Assembly (NCBI GenBank): GCA_002415085.1
Contig: DIBV01000005.1
Span: forward strand, 56,399 to 120,398
Direction of reading: 5' to 3'
DNA length: 64,000 nucleotides
Source: Arsukibacterium sp. UBA5043
GTDB lineage: Bacteria; Pseudomonadota; Gammaproteobacteria; Enterobacterales; Alteromonadaceae
Shown: piece by piece, positions 48,603-57,856 of the stretch
Layout of the letters: each line of letters opens with the position of its first letter
How positions within the stretch are numbered: position 1 is the stretch's first letter
The notes under the pieces: model-generated
What the model was told of the DNA's origin: nothing
The model's database searches: none
What the model saw: only the letters and a program-made list of their open reading frames with translations
Program-made: the position numbers and the translations under genes

Positions 48603-48859
48603 AACATTACCTGCGTTGCCCTAGCGGCCAGCTCTACCCACTGCGCATCATCAATTATGGTAATACCTGTCGCCGGGCTGATTTTGCGCACCTCCAGATC
48701 AGATTTAAGCACCGTTATGTTGGTGCATGGCCAGTGAATATCATTGCGTCTGGCAAGATATACAGCGTCCTGGCGTAACAATACGGTATCGTCATTATCG
48801 CAAAAGGTTGCCAACTCAACGATATTGATGCCGGAGTTTATCAGGGAGATCAGTTTCAT
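48593..48859 (-). CDS. tusB: Sulfur relay protein TusB (DsrH-like)
   Basis: 88-residue subunit of the TusBCD hexamer. The DsrH pattern is visible: [15 protein letters not shown] after the first strands and the C-terminal [17 protein letters not shown]. It follows tusC by one base and overlaps tusE. TusB has no catalytic Cys in the family; it is structural. Confidence 0.9.
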   Translation of the reverse strand: MKLISLINSGINIVELATFCDNDDTVLLRQDAVYLARRNDIHWPCTNITVLKSDLEVRKISPATGITIIDDAQWVELAARATQVMLWR

Positions 48860-48860
48860 T

Positions 48861-49217
48861 TTAAATACACACTATTTGCTGCTGTTTAGCCAGGAGTTGT
48901 TGTAACGATAATGAATCGAGTTGCTGCGCTGTCACCGCTAATTCCTCAGGCCTAATCTGGCGTTGTTGCATGGACTGACCGCATACGTACAGCTTATCAA
49001 TATCATACAAACCAAACATCTTAAAACCTTGCTGATAGCGTTTTAAGCCAAAATCGCGGTTCAGGTTTACTGGCAGCAGCTGATAAATAGCATCACCACT
49101 GAAAATCACTGACAGCTGATGTTCAACAGCAGCAAGTGCCAGAATTAAGTCAAGCGCTTCGCGCCCGCTACTGCTGTTAAAGGGACTTTGCCGCTGAATA
49201 ATCGCGATATGCTGCAT
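48861..49217 (-). CDS. tusC: Sulfur relay protein TusC (DsrF-like)
   Basis: 118-residue subunit of TusBCD. It shows the DsrE-like pattern: IAIIQRQSPFNSSSGREALDL at the N-terminus and DIDKLYVCGQSM in the middle, then a helical C-terminus. Its start overlaps the tusD stop by one base. Confidence 0.92.
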   Translation of the reverse strand: MQHIAIIQRQSPFNSSSGREALDLILALAAVEHQLSVIFSGDAIYQLLPVNLNRDFGLKRYQQGFKMFGLYDIDKLYVCGQSMQQRQIRPEELAVTAQQLDSLSLQQLLAKQQQIVCI

Positions 49218-49564
49218 CAGAACTGTACCAGTTTGCTGTCAGTTAGACGCATTGCAAACTCTGCCAGCCCGGCAGCAATAAACCCTGAACTTACCACGAC
49301 AATGCCGCGTTTTTCTGCGGCTGTAACGCAGTAGAGTAAAGGGATTCGATATTGCAGGCAAAAGTCCGCTAATTGCTGGCTCAGATTGGGTTCATCGGCA
49401 GGTAAGTCGATATCTGGTGCTGCTGATAAAACAGCATCCTGATACAGAAAAACCTGATCAATCTTATAGCCGGCTGTTAGCGAAGCCTTGGCAAACTGCA
49501 GGGCACTGGCAATATCCTGGCTGGCCAGTGGGCTGGTTGTTAATAGCAGGCTGAAGTTGGTCAC
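49217..49564 (-). CDS. tusD: Sulfurtransferase TusD (DsrE-like)
   Basis: 115-residue catalytic subunit of TusBCD that takes persulfide from TusA and hands it to TusE. The active cysteine is C79 in IPLLYCVTAAEKRG, matching C78 of E. coli TusD; FAKASLTAGYKIDQVFLYQD is the typical N-terminal block. First gene of the tus operon, following the yccA terminator. Confidence 0.94.
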   Translation of the reverse strand: MTNFSLLLTTSPLASQDIASALQFAKASLTAGYKIDQVFLYQDAVLSAAPDIDLPADEPNLSQQLADFCLQYRIPLLYCVTAAEKRGIVVVSSGFIAAGLAEFAMRLTDSKLVQF

Positions 49565-49575
49565 AATGGCCTCAT

Positions 49576-49605
49576 AAAAAAATACCCCGTTCTGGACGGG
49601 GTATT
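49576..49605 (-). terminator. Intrinsic terminator after yccA
   Basis: AATACCCCGT paired with ACGGGGTATT across a five-base loop, followed by T7 on the - strand. It separates yccA from tusD. Confidence 0.9.
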
Positions 49606-49634
49606 CTAGCGGAACTTAACAATGGGGCAAAGGG

Positions 49635-50300
49635 TTACTCGTCGCCCATAATGCCCAGCAGGCTTAGCAAATGAACAAAAATGTTAAATATGTTCAGGTA
49701 TAAACCTACAGTAGCCCGGATATAGTTGGTTTCGCCACCGTGAATAATCCGGCTGGTGTCGAACAGAATAAAACCAGACATGATTAAAATGATGGCAGCA
49801 CTGATTGCAAGACTCAATGCCGGGATTGCCAGGAAGATATTAGCGATAACTGCCACCAGCGCCACGATTAGGCCAACCATCAAGAAACCGCCCATAAAAG
49901 AGAAGTCTTTGCGGGTCGTTAACACATAGGCAGATAGCGAAAAGAATATAACGGCTGTGCCCCCAAGCGCCTGCATGATCAGACTTGGTCCATTTGCCAG
50001 GCCCGCATACGCATTTAATAGCGGCCCCAAGGATGCGCCCATAGCGCCAGCAAAACCAAACACCCAGAAGATTCCACTGGCAGAGTCGGCTTTCTTGTTA
50101 ACAACAAATAACATAATAAAACCTGCAACAAAGCAGACAATGGATGCCAAGGGTGACAGATTCATTGCCATCGCAATGACAGCGGTTAGAGCACTGAATG
50201 CCAGGGTAAGCCCAAGCAGAAAATAGGTATTTCGAAGCACTTTATTAATTTCAATACCGCTACTGACGGTATTGATGGTGCTGGTTTCTCTGTACGACAT
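49635..50300 (-). CDS. yccA: Bax inhibitor-1 family membrane protein (YccA-like)
   Basis: Integral membrane protein of 221 residues with seven hydrophobic segments and the BI-1 pattern, including the C-terminal ILFDTSRIIHGGETNYIRATVGLYLNIFN region, given here only by its start DTSRIIHG. E. coli YccA modulates the FtsH protease. Proximity to tusDCBE is conserved in enterobacteria and related orders. AGGAG lies upstream of the ATG. Confidence 0.9.
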   Translation of the reverse strand: MSYRETSTINTVSSGIEINKVLRNTYFLLGLTLAFSALTAVIAMAMNLSPLASIVCFVAGFIMLFVVNKKADSASGIFWVFGFAGAMGASLGPLLNAYAGLANGPSLIMQALGGTAVIFFSLSAYVLTTRKDFSFMGGFLMVGLIVALVAVIANIFLAIPALSLAISAAIILIMSGFILFDTSRIIHGGETNYIRATVGLYLNIFNIFVHLLSLLGIMGDE

Positions 50301-50461
50301 ATGCAGTCTCCTGTTAGCTGAATATTATGTCTTTCTGATAGTTATCATACTGACTTAGTTCCCTTAGCTCCAGTGGTTATCAGATAAAAAACAGCATTAA
50401 CTAAATTTTTTTAACTTTTGGCTTTCTTTTCCCAGTCAAACTGATTAGTATACGCAGCGCT

Positions 50462-50552
50462 GGAGGGATGGCAGAGCGGTTTAATGCACCGGTCTTGAAA
50501 ACCGGCGTGGGTTAATAGCCCACCGAGAGTTCGAATCTCTCTCCCTCCGCCA
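50462..50552 (+). tRNA. serT: tRNA-Ser(UGA), copy 1
   Basis: A 91-base gene with acceptor GGAGGGA pairing TCCCTCC, anticodon loop CTTGAAA (anticodon TGA), a long variable arm with GTGGG/CCCAC, T loop TTCGAAT, and encoded CCA. Identical to copy 2 at 50735-50825. A terminator follows. Confidence 0.97.
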
Positions 50553-50565
50553 CCTAATTATACGC

Positions 50566-50587
50566 AAACCACCGCAAGGTGGTTTTT
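50566..50587 (+). terminator. Terminator after tRNA-Ser copy 1
   Basis: AAACCACC-GCAA-GGTGGTTT hairpin followed by T residues. Shows that the two serine tRNAs are separate transcripts. Confidence 0.8.
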
Positions 50588-50691
50588 GCTTTTATAGGAT
50601 GTAAAAACGGTTTTAATCTTGATTAAAGCATGAAAAATGTTGGATTGCTGGCGGATTTATAACCAAACAGGTAAAAGCAGGAAAAAAGGGC

Positions 50692-50720
50692 TTTACAAAG
50701 CACGGGGGAGTTCTTAATAT
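50692..50720 (+). promoter_or_regulatory. Sigma70 promoter of tRNA-Ser copy 2
   Basis: TTTACA, a 17-base spacer and TAATAT, followed by a GC-rich discriminator (TCGCCCC) typical of growth-rate-regulated stable RNA promoters. The tRNA starts 15 bases after the -10. Confidence 0.7.
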
Positions 50721-50734
50721 TCGCCCCGTACCGC

Positions 50735-50825
50735 GGAGGGATGGCAGAGCGGTTTAATGCACCGGTCTTGAAAACCGGCGTGGGTTAATAGCCCACCGAG
50801 AGTTCGAATCTCTCTCCCTCCGCCA
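50735..50825 (+). tRNA. serT: tRNA-Ser(UGA), copy 2
   Basis: Identical over all 91 bases to copy 1, with anticodon TGA, long variable arm and encoded CCA. It has its own promoter at 50692-50720. Confidence 0.97.
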
Positions 50826-51057
50826 CTTTTCTATACCTTTCTCAATAGACGCTAAGCCGCTATCAAAATTTAACACTATCACTGATAGGTTAAATAGTTA
50901 TGGAATATTGTTTCCTATTTTTTACCTTTCTGGCACACTTAATAGGCTAATAGCCAAGAACAACAATTTTGGTGTCTAATCAGTTAGCACAAACGCTCAG
51001 GCTCTACTATGCTAGCTGCATAATAATTCTAATAACCAGTGAGACGGAGAAGCCAAG

Positions 51058-51708
51058 TTGATTAACGTATTGTTAGTTGATGATCACGAACTTGTACGAA
51101 CCGGGATCAGTCGCATACTAATGGATGAGCGTGGTATCAAGGTGATAGGCGAAGCGGGTTCCGGTGAAGAAGCTCTGCAATTTTGCCGTCAGCATGAACC
51201 TGATGTCGTGCTGATGGATATGAATATGCCAGGAATGGGCGGCATGACCGCGACCAAGCGTATATTGCATTTCTGTCCTGATATTAAAGTGCTGGCACTG
51301 TCAGTTTCCTGTGAAGAACCAGTACCTACTAAAGTAATGCAACTTGGCGCTGCGGGCTTTATTTCAAAAAATTCAGCACCTAAAGAAATGGTGTCTGCTA
51401 TCCGCAAAGTGTATAGCGGGGTGCGGCATATATCTGATGAAGTGGCGCAGAAAATGGCGTTAGCGAAGGTGAATAACCATAGCGAAAACCCATTCGAAGG
51501 CCTGTCAGACCGAGAACTACAAATCATGCTAATGATTACCCGTGGCCAAAAAGTCAATGACATAGCCGAGCAGTTGAGTGTTAGCGCAAAAACGGTAAAC
51601 TCGTATCGGTACCGAATGTTTGAAAAGCTCGCCATCAGCGGGGATGTTGAATTAACTCATCTGGCCCTGCGTCATGGCATGATAGATATTGCCAAGGTAT
51701 CTTCTTGA
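51058..51708 (+). CDS. uvrY: GacA/UvrY-type response regulator
   Basis: LuxR/FixJ-type response regulator of 216 residues, partner of the BarA/GacS kinase, controlling CsrA-sequestering small RNAs. Receiver domain at 1-120 with D54 in [14 protein letters not shown]; LuxR-type helix-turn-helix at about 145-205 ([33 protein letters not shown]). The start is TTG ([16 protein letters not shown]), with GGAG upstream. The gene is followed by uvrC, the conserved order. Confidence 0.96.
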   Translation: MINVLLVDDHELVRTGISRILMDERGIKVIGEAGSGEEALQFCRQHEPDVVLMDMNMPGMGGMTATKRILHFCPDIKVLALSVSCEEPVPTKVMQLGAAGFISKNSAPKEMVSAIRKVYSGVRHISDEVAQKMALAKVNNHSENPFEGLSDRELQIMLMITRGQKVNDIAEQLSVSAKTVNSYRYRMFEKLAISGDVELTHLALRHGMIDIAKVSS

Positions 51709-51712
51709 TTTG

Positions 51713-53530
51713 ATGTTTGACTCTAAGACATTTTTAGCTTCAGTTCCTGCCCAGCCTGGTGTTTATCGAATGTTTAACCAGGCTGAACAAGTGATCTATG
51801 TTGGTAAAGCAAAAGATCTGAAAAAACGCCTCAGTAGTTATTTTCGACAACAAGTAGACAGTGTTAAAACCAGAGCGCTGGTGGCCCAAATCGCGAGTAT
51901 CGAAATTACCGCCACGCATAGTGAAACAGAAGCACTGATCCTGGAAAACAATCTGATTAAGCAGTTCATGCCAAAGTACAATGTGTTACTGCGGGATGAT
52001 AAATCTTACCCTTACATTTTAATTTCCAGCCATAAGCACCCAAGAATTAGTTCACATCGCGGGCCCAGAAAGCAGAATGGTCAGTATTTCGGACCTTATC
52101 CAAATGCCGGGGCAGTATGGCAGAGCTTAAAAACTTTGCAGAAGATTTTTCCGATCCGCCAGTGTGAAGATGGTTTTTACCGTGCACGCACCCGACCTTG
52201 TCTGCAATATCAGTTAAAACTGTGCTCGGCACCCTGTGTTGGCAAGATATCTGACGAAGATTATGCAGAGCAAGTACAATTGGCCAGTTTATTCCTCGCT
52301 GGCAAAAATCAGCAGGTTGTTGAGCAGCTGGTAAATAAAATGAATATCGCCAGTGAGCAGCTAGCTTTTGAAGCTGCAGCCAGTTTTCGTGATCAAATCA
52401 CGGCCTTGCGCAAAGTTCAGGAACAACAGTATGTCAGTGGTGAACATGCGGAGCTGGATATTATTGGTTTTGCCAAATCAGGTCAGGTAGCCGTAGTGCA
52501 TGTTCTGTTTGTGCGCCAGCAGAAAATTTTGGGTTCTAAATCTTATTATCCGAAGGTACCTGCTAATACCGAGCCAGTTGAAGTGCTCAGTGCTTTTTTA
52601 CTGCAGTTTTATCTTAGCGGTAGCAGTGGCCAGCAAATACCACCGGAAATTGTGTTGCCGATCCGTCTTGATGACACAGAGTCATTGGCGTTGGCAGTAT
52701 CAGAAGCAGCGGGTCGCAAAGTCCGGATTACAGCTGCCAAGCGAGGCGAGAAATCCCAGTATTTAAGTCTTGCCCAAAAAAATGCTGAGATTGCCTGTGA
52801 TAGCAGACAATCTGCCGGTCAAAAAATGAAACTACGATATGCCGCCCTGCAATTGTTACTGGCGCTGGAGGATAGTATTCAGCGGATGGAATGCTTTGAT
52901 ATTAGCCACACCATGGGGCAGGCCACGATTGCCTCTTGCGTGGTATTTGATGGTGAGGGCCCCCACAAGCAAGAATATCGCCGCTATAATGTAACCGGTA
53001 TTACCGGTGGGGATGATTACGCTGCCATGCAGTTTGCGCTGGACAAACGCTACAGCCGTTTAACCGATGAAACTAAAATTCCGGATATTATTTTTATCGA
53101 CGGCGGACAGGGACAGTTAAATATCGCCCTGACTCAGTTTTCTAACTGGCCACATCAAAAGATGCCATTATTAATTGGTATTGCTAAGGGGGTTAGCCGT
53201 AAACCGGGTCTTGAAACCCTGATACTCTGGGATAGTGGTAAGCAGTTGCATCTACCTTCAGATAGTCCGGCGTTACATTTAATTCAGCAAATCCGTGATG
53301 AAGCCCACCGTTTTGCCATTACCGGCCATAGAAATAAGCGGGGCAAAAGTATAACGAAAAGTCCGCTGGAAAATATAGCGGGTATTGGCGAGAAGCGCCG
53401 GCAGTCCTTATTGCAATACTTGGGCGGTTTGCAAGGCGTAATGAAAGCTTCAGTATTAGAATTGAGCTCGGTGCCAGGTATTTCTCGTTCGCAAGCAGAA
53501 AAGATTTACCAAGCTTGTCATAACAAGTAG
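51713..53530 (+). CDS. uvrC: Excinuclease ABC subunit C
   Basis: Nucleotide excision repair nuclease of 605 residues making both incisions around a lesion. GIY-YIG domain at the N-terminus ([25 protein letters not shown]), the Cys-containing central region ([15 protein letters not shown]), a UVR motif, the RNase H-like endonuclease domain (IDGGQGQLN), and C-terminal HhH motifs ([20 protein letters not shown]). The ATG at 51713, five bases after the uvrY stop, fits the family; the frame is open a few codons upstream. Confidence 0.96.
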   Translation: MFDSKTFLASVPAQPGVYRMFNQAEQVIYVGKAKDLKKRLSSYFRQQVDSVKTRALVAQIASIEITATHSETEALILENNLIKQFMPKYNVLLRDDKSYPYILISSHKHPRISSHRGPRKQNGQYFGPYPNAGAVWQSLKTLQKIFPIRQCEDGFYRARTRPCLQYQLKLCSAPCVGKISDEDYAEQVQLASLFLAGKNQQVVEQLVNKMNIASEQLAFEAAASFRDQITALRKVQEQQYVSGEHAELDIIGFAKSGQVAVVHVLFVRQQKILGSKSYYPKVPANTEPVEVLSAFLLQFYLSGSSGQQIPPEIVLPIRLDDTESLALAVSEAAGRKVRITAAKRGEKSQYLSLAQKNAEIACDSRQSAGQKMKLRYAALQLLLALEDSIQRMECFDISHTMGQATIASCVVFDGEGPHKQEYRRYNVTGITGGDDYAAMQFALDKRYSRLTDETKIPDIIFIDGGQGQLNIALTQFSNWPHQKMPLLIGIAKGVSRKPGLETLILWDSGKQLHLPSDSPALHLIQQIRDEAHRFAITGHRNKRGKSITKSPLENIAGIGEKRRQSLLQYLGGLQGVMKASVLELSSVPGISRSQAEKIYQACHNK

Positions 53531-53562
53531 CATAGCGGCATTGTTTTTGTGAGAACTGTTAT

Positions 53563-54120
53563 ATGTGGAATATTCCCAATCTATTAACGCTGTTCAGGCT
53601 TATGCTGATCCCGGTGTTCATCTTCTGTTTTTATTCTGGCTGGGATCATTATCGATTTTGGGCTGCACTGGTGTTTTGTCTGGCGGCAATTACGGATGCG
53701 CTGGATGGTTATCTGGCAAGAAAACTCGAACAATCTACGCCTTTCGGCGCTTTTCTGGATCCCGTCGCCGACAAGGTTATGGTTGCCGTTGCTTTGGTAG
53801 TATTGGCTATTCATGAGCAGTCGTTATGGTTTAGTATTCCGGCTATTATTATTATCAGCCGTGAAATTGCCATATCGGCACTGCGCGAGTGGATGGCGGA
53901 AATTGGCAAAAGAGCCAATGTAGCTGTATCAAATTTAGGCAAATATAAAACAATTGCTCAGATGCTGGCGTTAATTGGTTTGATTTGGCAGCCTCAATTT
54001 GCGTTACTGGCTTGGTTTACTCCGGTTGGCTATGCCATGCTATATCTGGCTACGATTTTAACGTTATGGTCGATGTATCAATATTTAACCGCGGCCTGGC
54101 ATGATTTATCCCGGCAATAA
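53563..54120 (+). CDS. pgsA: Phosphatidylglycerophosphate synthase PgsA
   Basis: CDP-alcohol phosphatidyltransferase of 185 residues that makes phosphatidylglycerophosphate from CDP-diacylglycerol and glycerol 3-phosphate. The catalytic motif DG-x2-AR-x8-G-x3-D-x3-D is complete at residues 48-70 (DALDGYLARKLEQSTPFGAF, then LDPVAD). About six transmembrane helices. It precedes the Gly-Cys-Leu tRNA cluster, as in E. coli. Confidence 0.95.
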   Translation: MWNIPNLLTLFRLMLIPVFIFCFYSGWDHYRFWAALVFCLAAITDALDGYLARKLEQSTPFGAFLDPVADKVMVAVALVVLAIHEQSLWFSIPAIIIISREIAISALREWMAEIGKRANVAVSNLGKYKTIAQMLALIGLIWQPQFALLAWFTPVGYAMLYLATILTLWSMYQYLTAAWHDLSRQ

Positions 54121-54190
54121 CAGAATTGCGTTTAATTAACTCAAGTCAGTTAAAAAATAAGCAGTCAGTTGCAAAACTACTAATTTGTTA

Positions 54191-54218
54191 TTGACTGGGT
54201 TAATTAAAACAGTAGAAT
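54191..54218 (+). promoter_or_regulatory. Sigma70 promoter of the tRNA cluster
   Basis: TTGACT, 16-base spacer, TAGAAT, located 35 bases before the first tRNA-Gly. It probably drives the Gly-Cys-Leu-Gly array. Confidence 0.65.
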
Positions 54219-54252
54219 GCGTCACGTGTTAAGGCACATGGCCATAAGCATT

Positions 54253-54328
54253 GCGAGTATAGCTCAGCTGGTAGAGCGCGACCTTGCCAAGGTCGAGGTC
54301 ACGAGTTCGAACCTCGTTACTCGCTCCA
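54253..54328 (+). tRNA. glyW: tRNA-Gly(GCC), copy 1
   Basis: A 76-base gene with acceptor GCGAGTA/TACTCGC, anticodon loop TTGCCAA (GCC), T loop TTCGAAC and encoded CCA. Identical to copy 2 at 54599-54674. First tRNA of a four-gene cluster behind pgsA. Confidence 0.97.
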
Positions 54329-54360
54329 ACTCTTATTTAGAGTAATGTATCGTGTTATTT

Positions 54361-54434
54361 GGCGGGTTGGCAGAATGGCCATGCAGCGGATTGCAAATCC
54401 GTCCATCTCGGTTCGACTCCGGGACCCGCCTCCA
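54361..54434 (+). tRNA. cysT: tRNA-Cys(GCA)
   Basis: A 74-base gene with acceptor GGCGGGT/ACCCGCC, anticodon loop ATTGCAAAT giving anticodon GCA, T loop TTCGACT and encoded CCA. Conserved position between Gly and Leu tRNAs. Confidence 0.97.
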
Positions 54435-54473
54435 TAATTTTGGTACGAGAGAAAGGTTACAAAAAAGTTGTCT

Positions 54474-54560
54474 GCCCGGGTGGTGAAATCGGTAGACACA
54501 AGGGATTTAAAATCCCTCGCTCGAAAGGGCGTGCCGGTTCAAGTCCGGCCCCGGGCACCA
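54474..54560 (+). tRNA. leuZ: tRNA-Leu(UAA)
   Basis: An 87-base gene with acceptor GCCCGGG/CCCGGGC, anticodon loop TTTAAAA (TAA), long variable arm, T loop TTCAAGT and encoded CCA. Confidence 0.97.
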
Positions 54561-54598
54561 TTTACTGCTGGTATAAACCACAGTAATACCAGATTTTC

Positions 54599-54674
54599 GC
54601 GAGTATAGCTCAGCTGGTAGAGCGCGACCTTGCCAAGGTCGAGGTCACGAGTTCGAACCTCGTTACTCGCTCCA
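54599..54674 (+). tRNA. glyW: tRNA-Gly(GCC), copy 2
   Basis: Identical over 76 bases to copy 1. A second Gly copy after Leu extends the E. coli-type glyW-cysT-leuZ cluster. Followed by a terminator. Confidence 0.97.
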
Positions 54675-54680
54675 CATTTT

Positions 54681-54708
54681 AAAAAAACAGCCTTATGGCT
54701 GTTTTTTT
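54681..54708 (+). terminator. Intrinsic terminator after the tRNA cluster
   Basis: AAAAAAACAGCC-TTAT-GGCTGTTTTTTT, a strong hairpin with flanking A and T runs. Confidence 0.92.
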
Positions 54709-54732
54709 GCGTTATAGCCAAGCCTTTTTAGA

Positions 54733-54744
54733 CAGACCAGTCTG
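54733..54744. promoter_or_regulatory. TetR-type operator-like palindrome
   Basis: CAGAC-CA-GTCTG within TTTAGACAGACCAGTCTGCA resembles operators of NemR/TetR-family repressors. It lies about 180 bases upstream of the aldehyde dehydrogenase gene, but no tetR gene is adjacent. It could regulate that gene from a distance, or be a relic. Confidence 0.35.
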
Positions 54745-54924
54745 CAAATCTCCATTAGTAAGTGTTTGTAATATGTTCATACTAATGTTACTGCGATAAC
54801 AACCTTAAAAACCTTTTTTGATAATTTTCTTTTAAAAACATCATCTTGAAATCCTTTATCGGAGCTTAACTTTTGGCGTTAGCTTTGCATCTGTTATTAT
54901 TTCCGATAATTACAGGACTAGAAA

Positions 54925-56307
54925 ATGGCAAACTCTACTACAACAATTAATCCATTCACTGAACAGCCAATTAAATCTTACGATTTATTGAGTAACGCCG
55001 CAGCGGAACGGGCAATCGATAACGCAGATAAATGCTTTGCAAGCTGGAAACTGACTCCGTTGGCTAAGCGTGCTGAACTGGCCGAAAAGCTGGCACAAAT
55101 TATCGAAGATCGCCAAGAGCAACTTATGACGCTGATGACAGATGAAATGGGCAAGGTTAGGGCGCAAGGAGCAGAAGAGGTTAAACTGTGCGCCGAAATT
55201 TGCCGTTATACCGCAAAGCAGGCGAAGTCGGTACTTGCTGATGAGGAGCGGGAGTTTGCCCAGGGTAAAGCGATTGTCACTTATCAACCGTTAGGGGTTA
55301 TCTTAGGGATCCAGCCCTGGAACTTTCCACTGTATCAGGTTATTCGTTACAGTATTACTAATGTGGTGGCAGGCAACACCACAGTATTGAAACATGCAGC
55401 TAATGTATTTGGTATGGCCGAGGAAATCGAGGCGATGTATCTGGCAGCCGGTTTTCCGCCCCATTGCTACCAGTCGCTGCTAATTGACGGAGAAACCGCG
55501 TCAAAACTTATTAGTCACCCCAAAGTTAAGGGTATTACCTTTACCGGCAGTGATAAAGTAGGCAAGTCGGTTGCAGAAAATGCCGCTAAATTAGCGAAGA
55601 AGACGGTATTAGAGCTGGGCAGCAATGATGCCTATCTGGTGCTGGATGACGCTGATATAGAATTAGCGGTTGAAACCTGTGTTAAGGGACGCATTGTAAA
55701 CAACGGTGAAACCTGTGTTGCGGCCAAACGGTTTATTGTTACAGAAAAAAATTATGATGCATTTAAAACGGCATTTTCAGGTGCAATGAGCAAGCTTAAA
55801 ATGGGCGACCCAAATGATGAGGACACCGATTTAGGCCCGATGGCGCGTAGCGATTTGCGCGATAAAATTCATCAACAGGTAACAGAATCGATCAATGCCG
55901 GTGCAACATTAGTTTGCGGAGGCAAGATCCCCGATCGAACAGGCTACTTCTATCCGCCATCTGTTTTGGAACATGTTAAACCGGGTATGCCAGCTTATGA
56001 TGATGAATTGTTTGGCCCTGTTGCGGTTTTAATTAAAGTAAAAGATGATTCGCAAGCTATTGAGGTTGCCAACGATTCCCGCTATGGCCTGGGAGGCGGT
56101 ATCTTCTCAAAGAATGTAGACAGCGCTATAGAACTGGCGAAAAAGCACTTTGATACCGGTATGGTTAATATTAATGGTTATTCCTTAGCCTTGCCTAACT
56201 TACCCTTTGGTGGTGTGAAGGATAGTGGCTACGGTCGGGAGCACGGTGGATATGGGCTACGCGAGTTTGTTAACGTCAAATCGATCATGGTGACAATCAA
56301 CACCTAA
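54925..56307 (+). CDS. sad: Aldehyde dehydrogenase, Sad-like succinate-semialdehyde dehydrogenase
   Basis: NAD(P)-dependent aldehyde dehydrogenase of 460 residues, most like E. coli Sad (YneI), which oxidises succinate semialdehyde to succinate. Key parts: IQPWNFPLYQVIR (cofactor-binding), VLELGSNDAYLVLDDADIE with the general-base Glu, and NNGETCVAAKRF with catalytic C264; LGPMARSDLRD is typical of this subfamily. Substrate is inferred. It is monocistronic, with a TetR-like palindrome upstream. Confidence 0.9.
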   Translation: MANSTTTINPFTEQPIKSYDLLSNAAAERAIDNADKCFASWKLTPLAKRAELAEKLAQIIEDRQEQLMTLMTDEMGKVRAQGAEEVKLCAEICRYTAKQAKSVLADEEREFAQGKAIVTYQPLGVILGIQPWNFPLYQVIRYSITNVVAGNTTVLKHAANVFGMAEEIEAMYLAAGFPPHCYQSLLIDGETASKLISHPKVKGITFTGSDKVGKSVAENAAKLAKKTVLELGSNDAYLVLDDADIELAVETCVKGRIVNNGETCVAAKRFIVTEKNYDAFKTAFSGAMSKLKMGDPNDEDTDLGPMARSDLRDKIHQQVTESINAGATLVCGGKIPDRTGYFYPPSVLEHVKPGMPAYDDELFGPVAVLIKVKDDSQAIEVANDSRYGLGGGIFSKNVDSAIELAKKHFDTGMVNINGYSLALPNLPFGGVKDSGYGREHGGYGLREFVNVKSIMVTINT

Positions 56308-56417
56308 TCTTATCAGCGCGCCGGGCTATCAGTGCAAATGGGCTGCAATCATCAAGTTGTGGCCCTTTGTTAGCCTGATTGTTGGCATCAGGTGATCAGG
56401 ATTAAAATACACCACAA

Positions 56418-57848
56418 TTAAAAACGAAAAAGTATCGGGCCAAGAAACCATACGGCCACAGTAATAACCATTATGGCGAGCAGGTTTAATACCAGACCGG
56501 CTTTTACCATATCGGTAATTTTCAATTTGCCAGAGCCGAATACAATAGCGTTGGGCGGAGTGGCTACCGGCATCATAAAAGCACAGCTGGCAGCCAGAGC
56601 TGCCGGGATCACCAGCATAGAAGCACTGGTATTCAGTGAAACCGCAACGGGCCCGAGTAAGGGTAAAAAGGCAGCTGCAGTAGCGGTGTTACTGGTTACT
56701 TCAGTGAGAAAAATAATAATGGTTGTGACCAGGATAATTAATACAACGAGGTGAATTGCCCCAAGCCCACCAACCTGGGTAGCAATAAAATCAGCCAGCC
56801 CTGATTGCTGGATTTGTGAGGCCAGAGTTAAGCCTCCGCCAAACAATATCAGGATCCCCCAGGGCAGTTTGCTACAATCTTCCCAATTCAGTACTCTTTG
56901 GCCTGTGTTAACGCTCACCGGGATGACAAATAGCAAACTGGCACATAAAATTGCGGTCAGGGTATCGTTTAAAGGTAGACCGGTAATACTAATAAACCAG
57001 TTTTTAAAGATCCAGAGACCGGCCGCTAATAAAAAAACGGCCAGGACAATTTTTTCTGCTCGTTGAATTTTGCCTAGTGCAAGCAGTTTTTCAAGGTAAA
57101 TGTGGCGGCTTATTTGCACTTCGTCACGGCCAAAACGAAAGTGACATTGAGTCAGCCAGTACCAGGCGCCAATTAGCAAAACCACAGCAACAGGCACGCC
57201 CAATAACATCCACTGGGCAAAGCCAATTTCCAGATGATATTGATTACGTAAATAACCCGCCAGTAATGCGTTAGGTGGGGTTCCAATTATGGTGGCTACG
57301 CCGCCAATGCTGGCTGCGTAGGCGACGGATAACAGCATGGCTTTAGCAAATTTATCGCTGATATTGTCTTGCATACCAATAATTGACAGGGCAATGGGTA
57401 ACATCATTACTGCGGTCGCGGTGTTGGACATCCACATTGATAAAAAAGCTGTGACCAGCATCATCCCACCAATTTGCTGGCTGGGTTTGCTGCCCACCAT
57501 CAACATGGTTAGCAGAGCGATCCGTTTATGTAAGTTCCAACGCTCCATGGCGATAGATAAAATAAAGCCACCCAGAAACAGAAAAATCAACGGATCAGCG
57601 TAAGGGGCTGTAACATTAGCGACTGAGTCGAGATTAAGTAATGGCACTACAATTATGGGTAACAACGAAGTTGCCGGAATTGGCACGCTTTCGGTAATCC
57701 ACCAGATGGCCATCCATGCTGTCAGACCACTCAGCAGCCAGGCTGGCTTGGACATGCCAGCAAAGACAGGCTCATTTAGCAGTACCAGTAAAAATACCAG
57801 CGGGCCAGCGAGTAATGGTAGCAGGTAAGTTACATTAAGCCTGCTCAT
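56418..57848 (-). CDS. SLC13/DASS family anion or dicarboxylate transporter
   Basis: Inner-membrane symporter of 476 residues with about 11-12 hydrophobic segments. Signature blocks are WWITESVPIPATSLLPII, SNTATAVMMLPIALSI and the C-terminal MPVATPPNAIVFGSGKLK with the SNT-like EVTSNTATAAAFLPL. Members take up di- or tricarboxylates or sulfate with sodium. Substrate cannot be read here. It starts eight bases after rluF, so the two may be co-transcribed. Confidence 0.9.
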   Translation of the reverse strand: MSRLNVTYLLPLLAGPLVFLLVLLNEPVFAGMSKPAWLLSGLTAWMAIWWITESVPIPATSLLPIIVVPLLNLDSVANVTAPYADPLIFLFLGGFILSIAMERWNLHKRIALLTMLMVGSKPSQQIGGMMLVTAFLSMWMSNTATAVMMLPIALSIIGMQDNISDKFAKAMLLSVAYAASIGGVATIIGTPPNALLAGYLRNQYHLEIGFAQWMLLGVPVAVVLLIGAWYWLTQCHFRFGRDEVQISRHIYLEKLLALGKIQRAEKIVLAVFLLAAGLWIFKNWFISITGLPLNDTLTAILCASLLFVIPVSVNTGQRVLNWEDCSKLPWGILILFGGGLTLASQIQQSGLADFIATQVGGLGAIHLVVLIILVTTIIIFLTEVTSNTATAAAFLPLLGPVAVSLNTSASMLVIPAALAASCAFMMPVATPPNAIVFGSGKLKITDMVKAGLVLNLLAIMVITVAVWFLGPILFRF

Positions 57849-57856
57849 GGTATATG

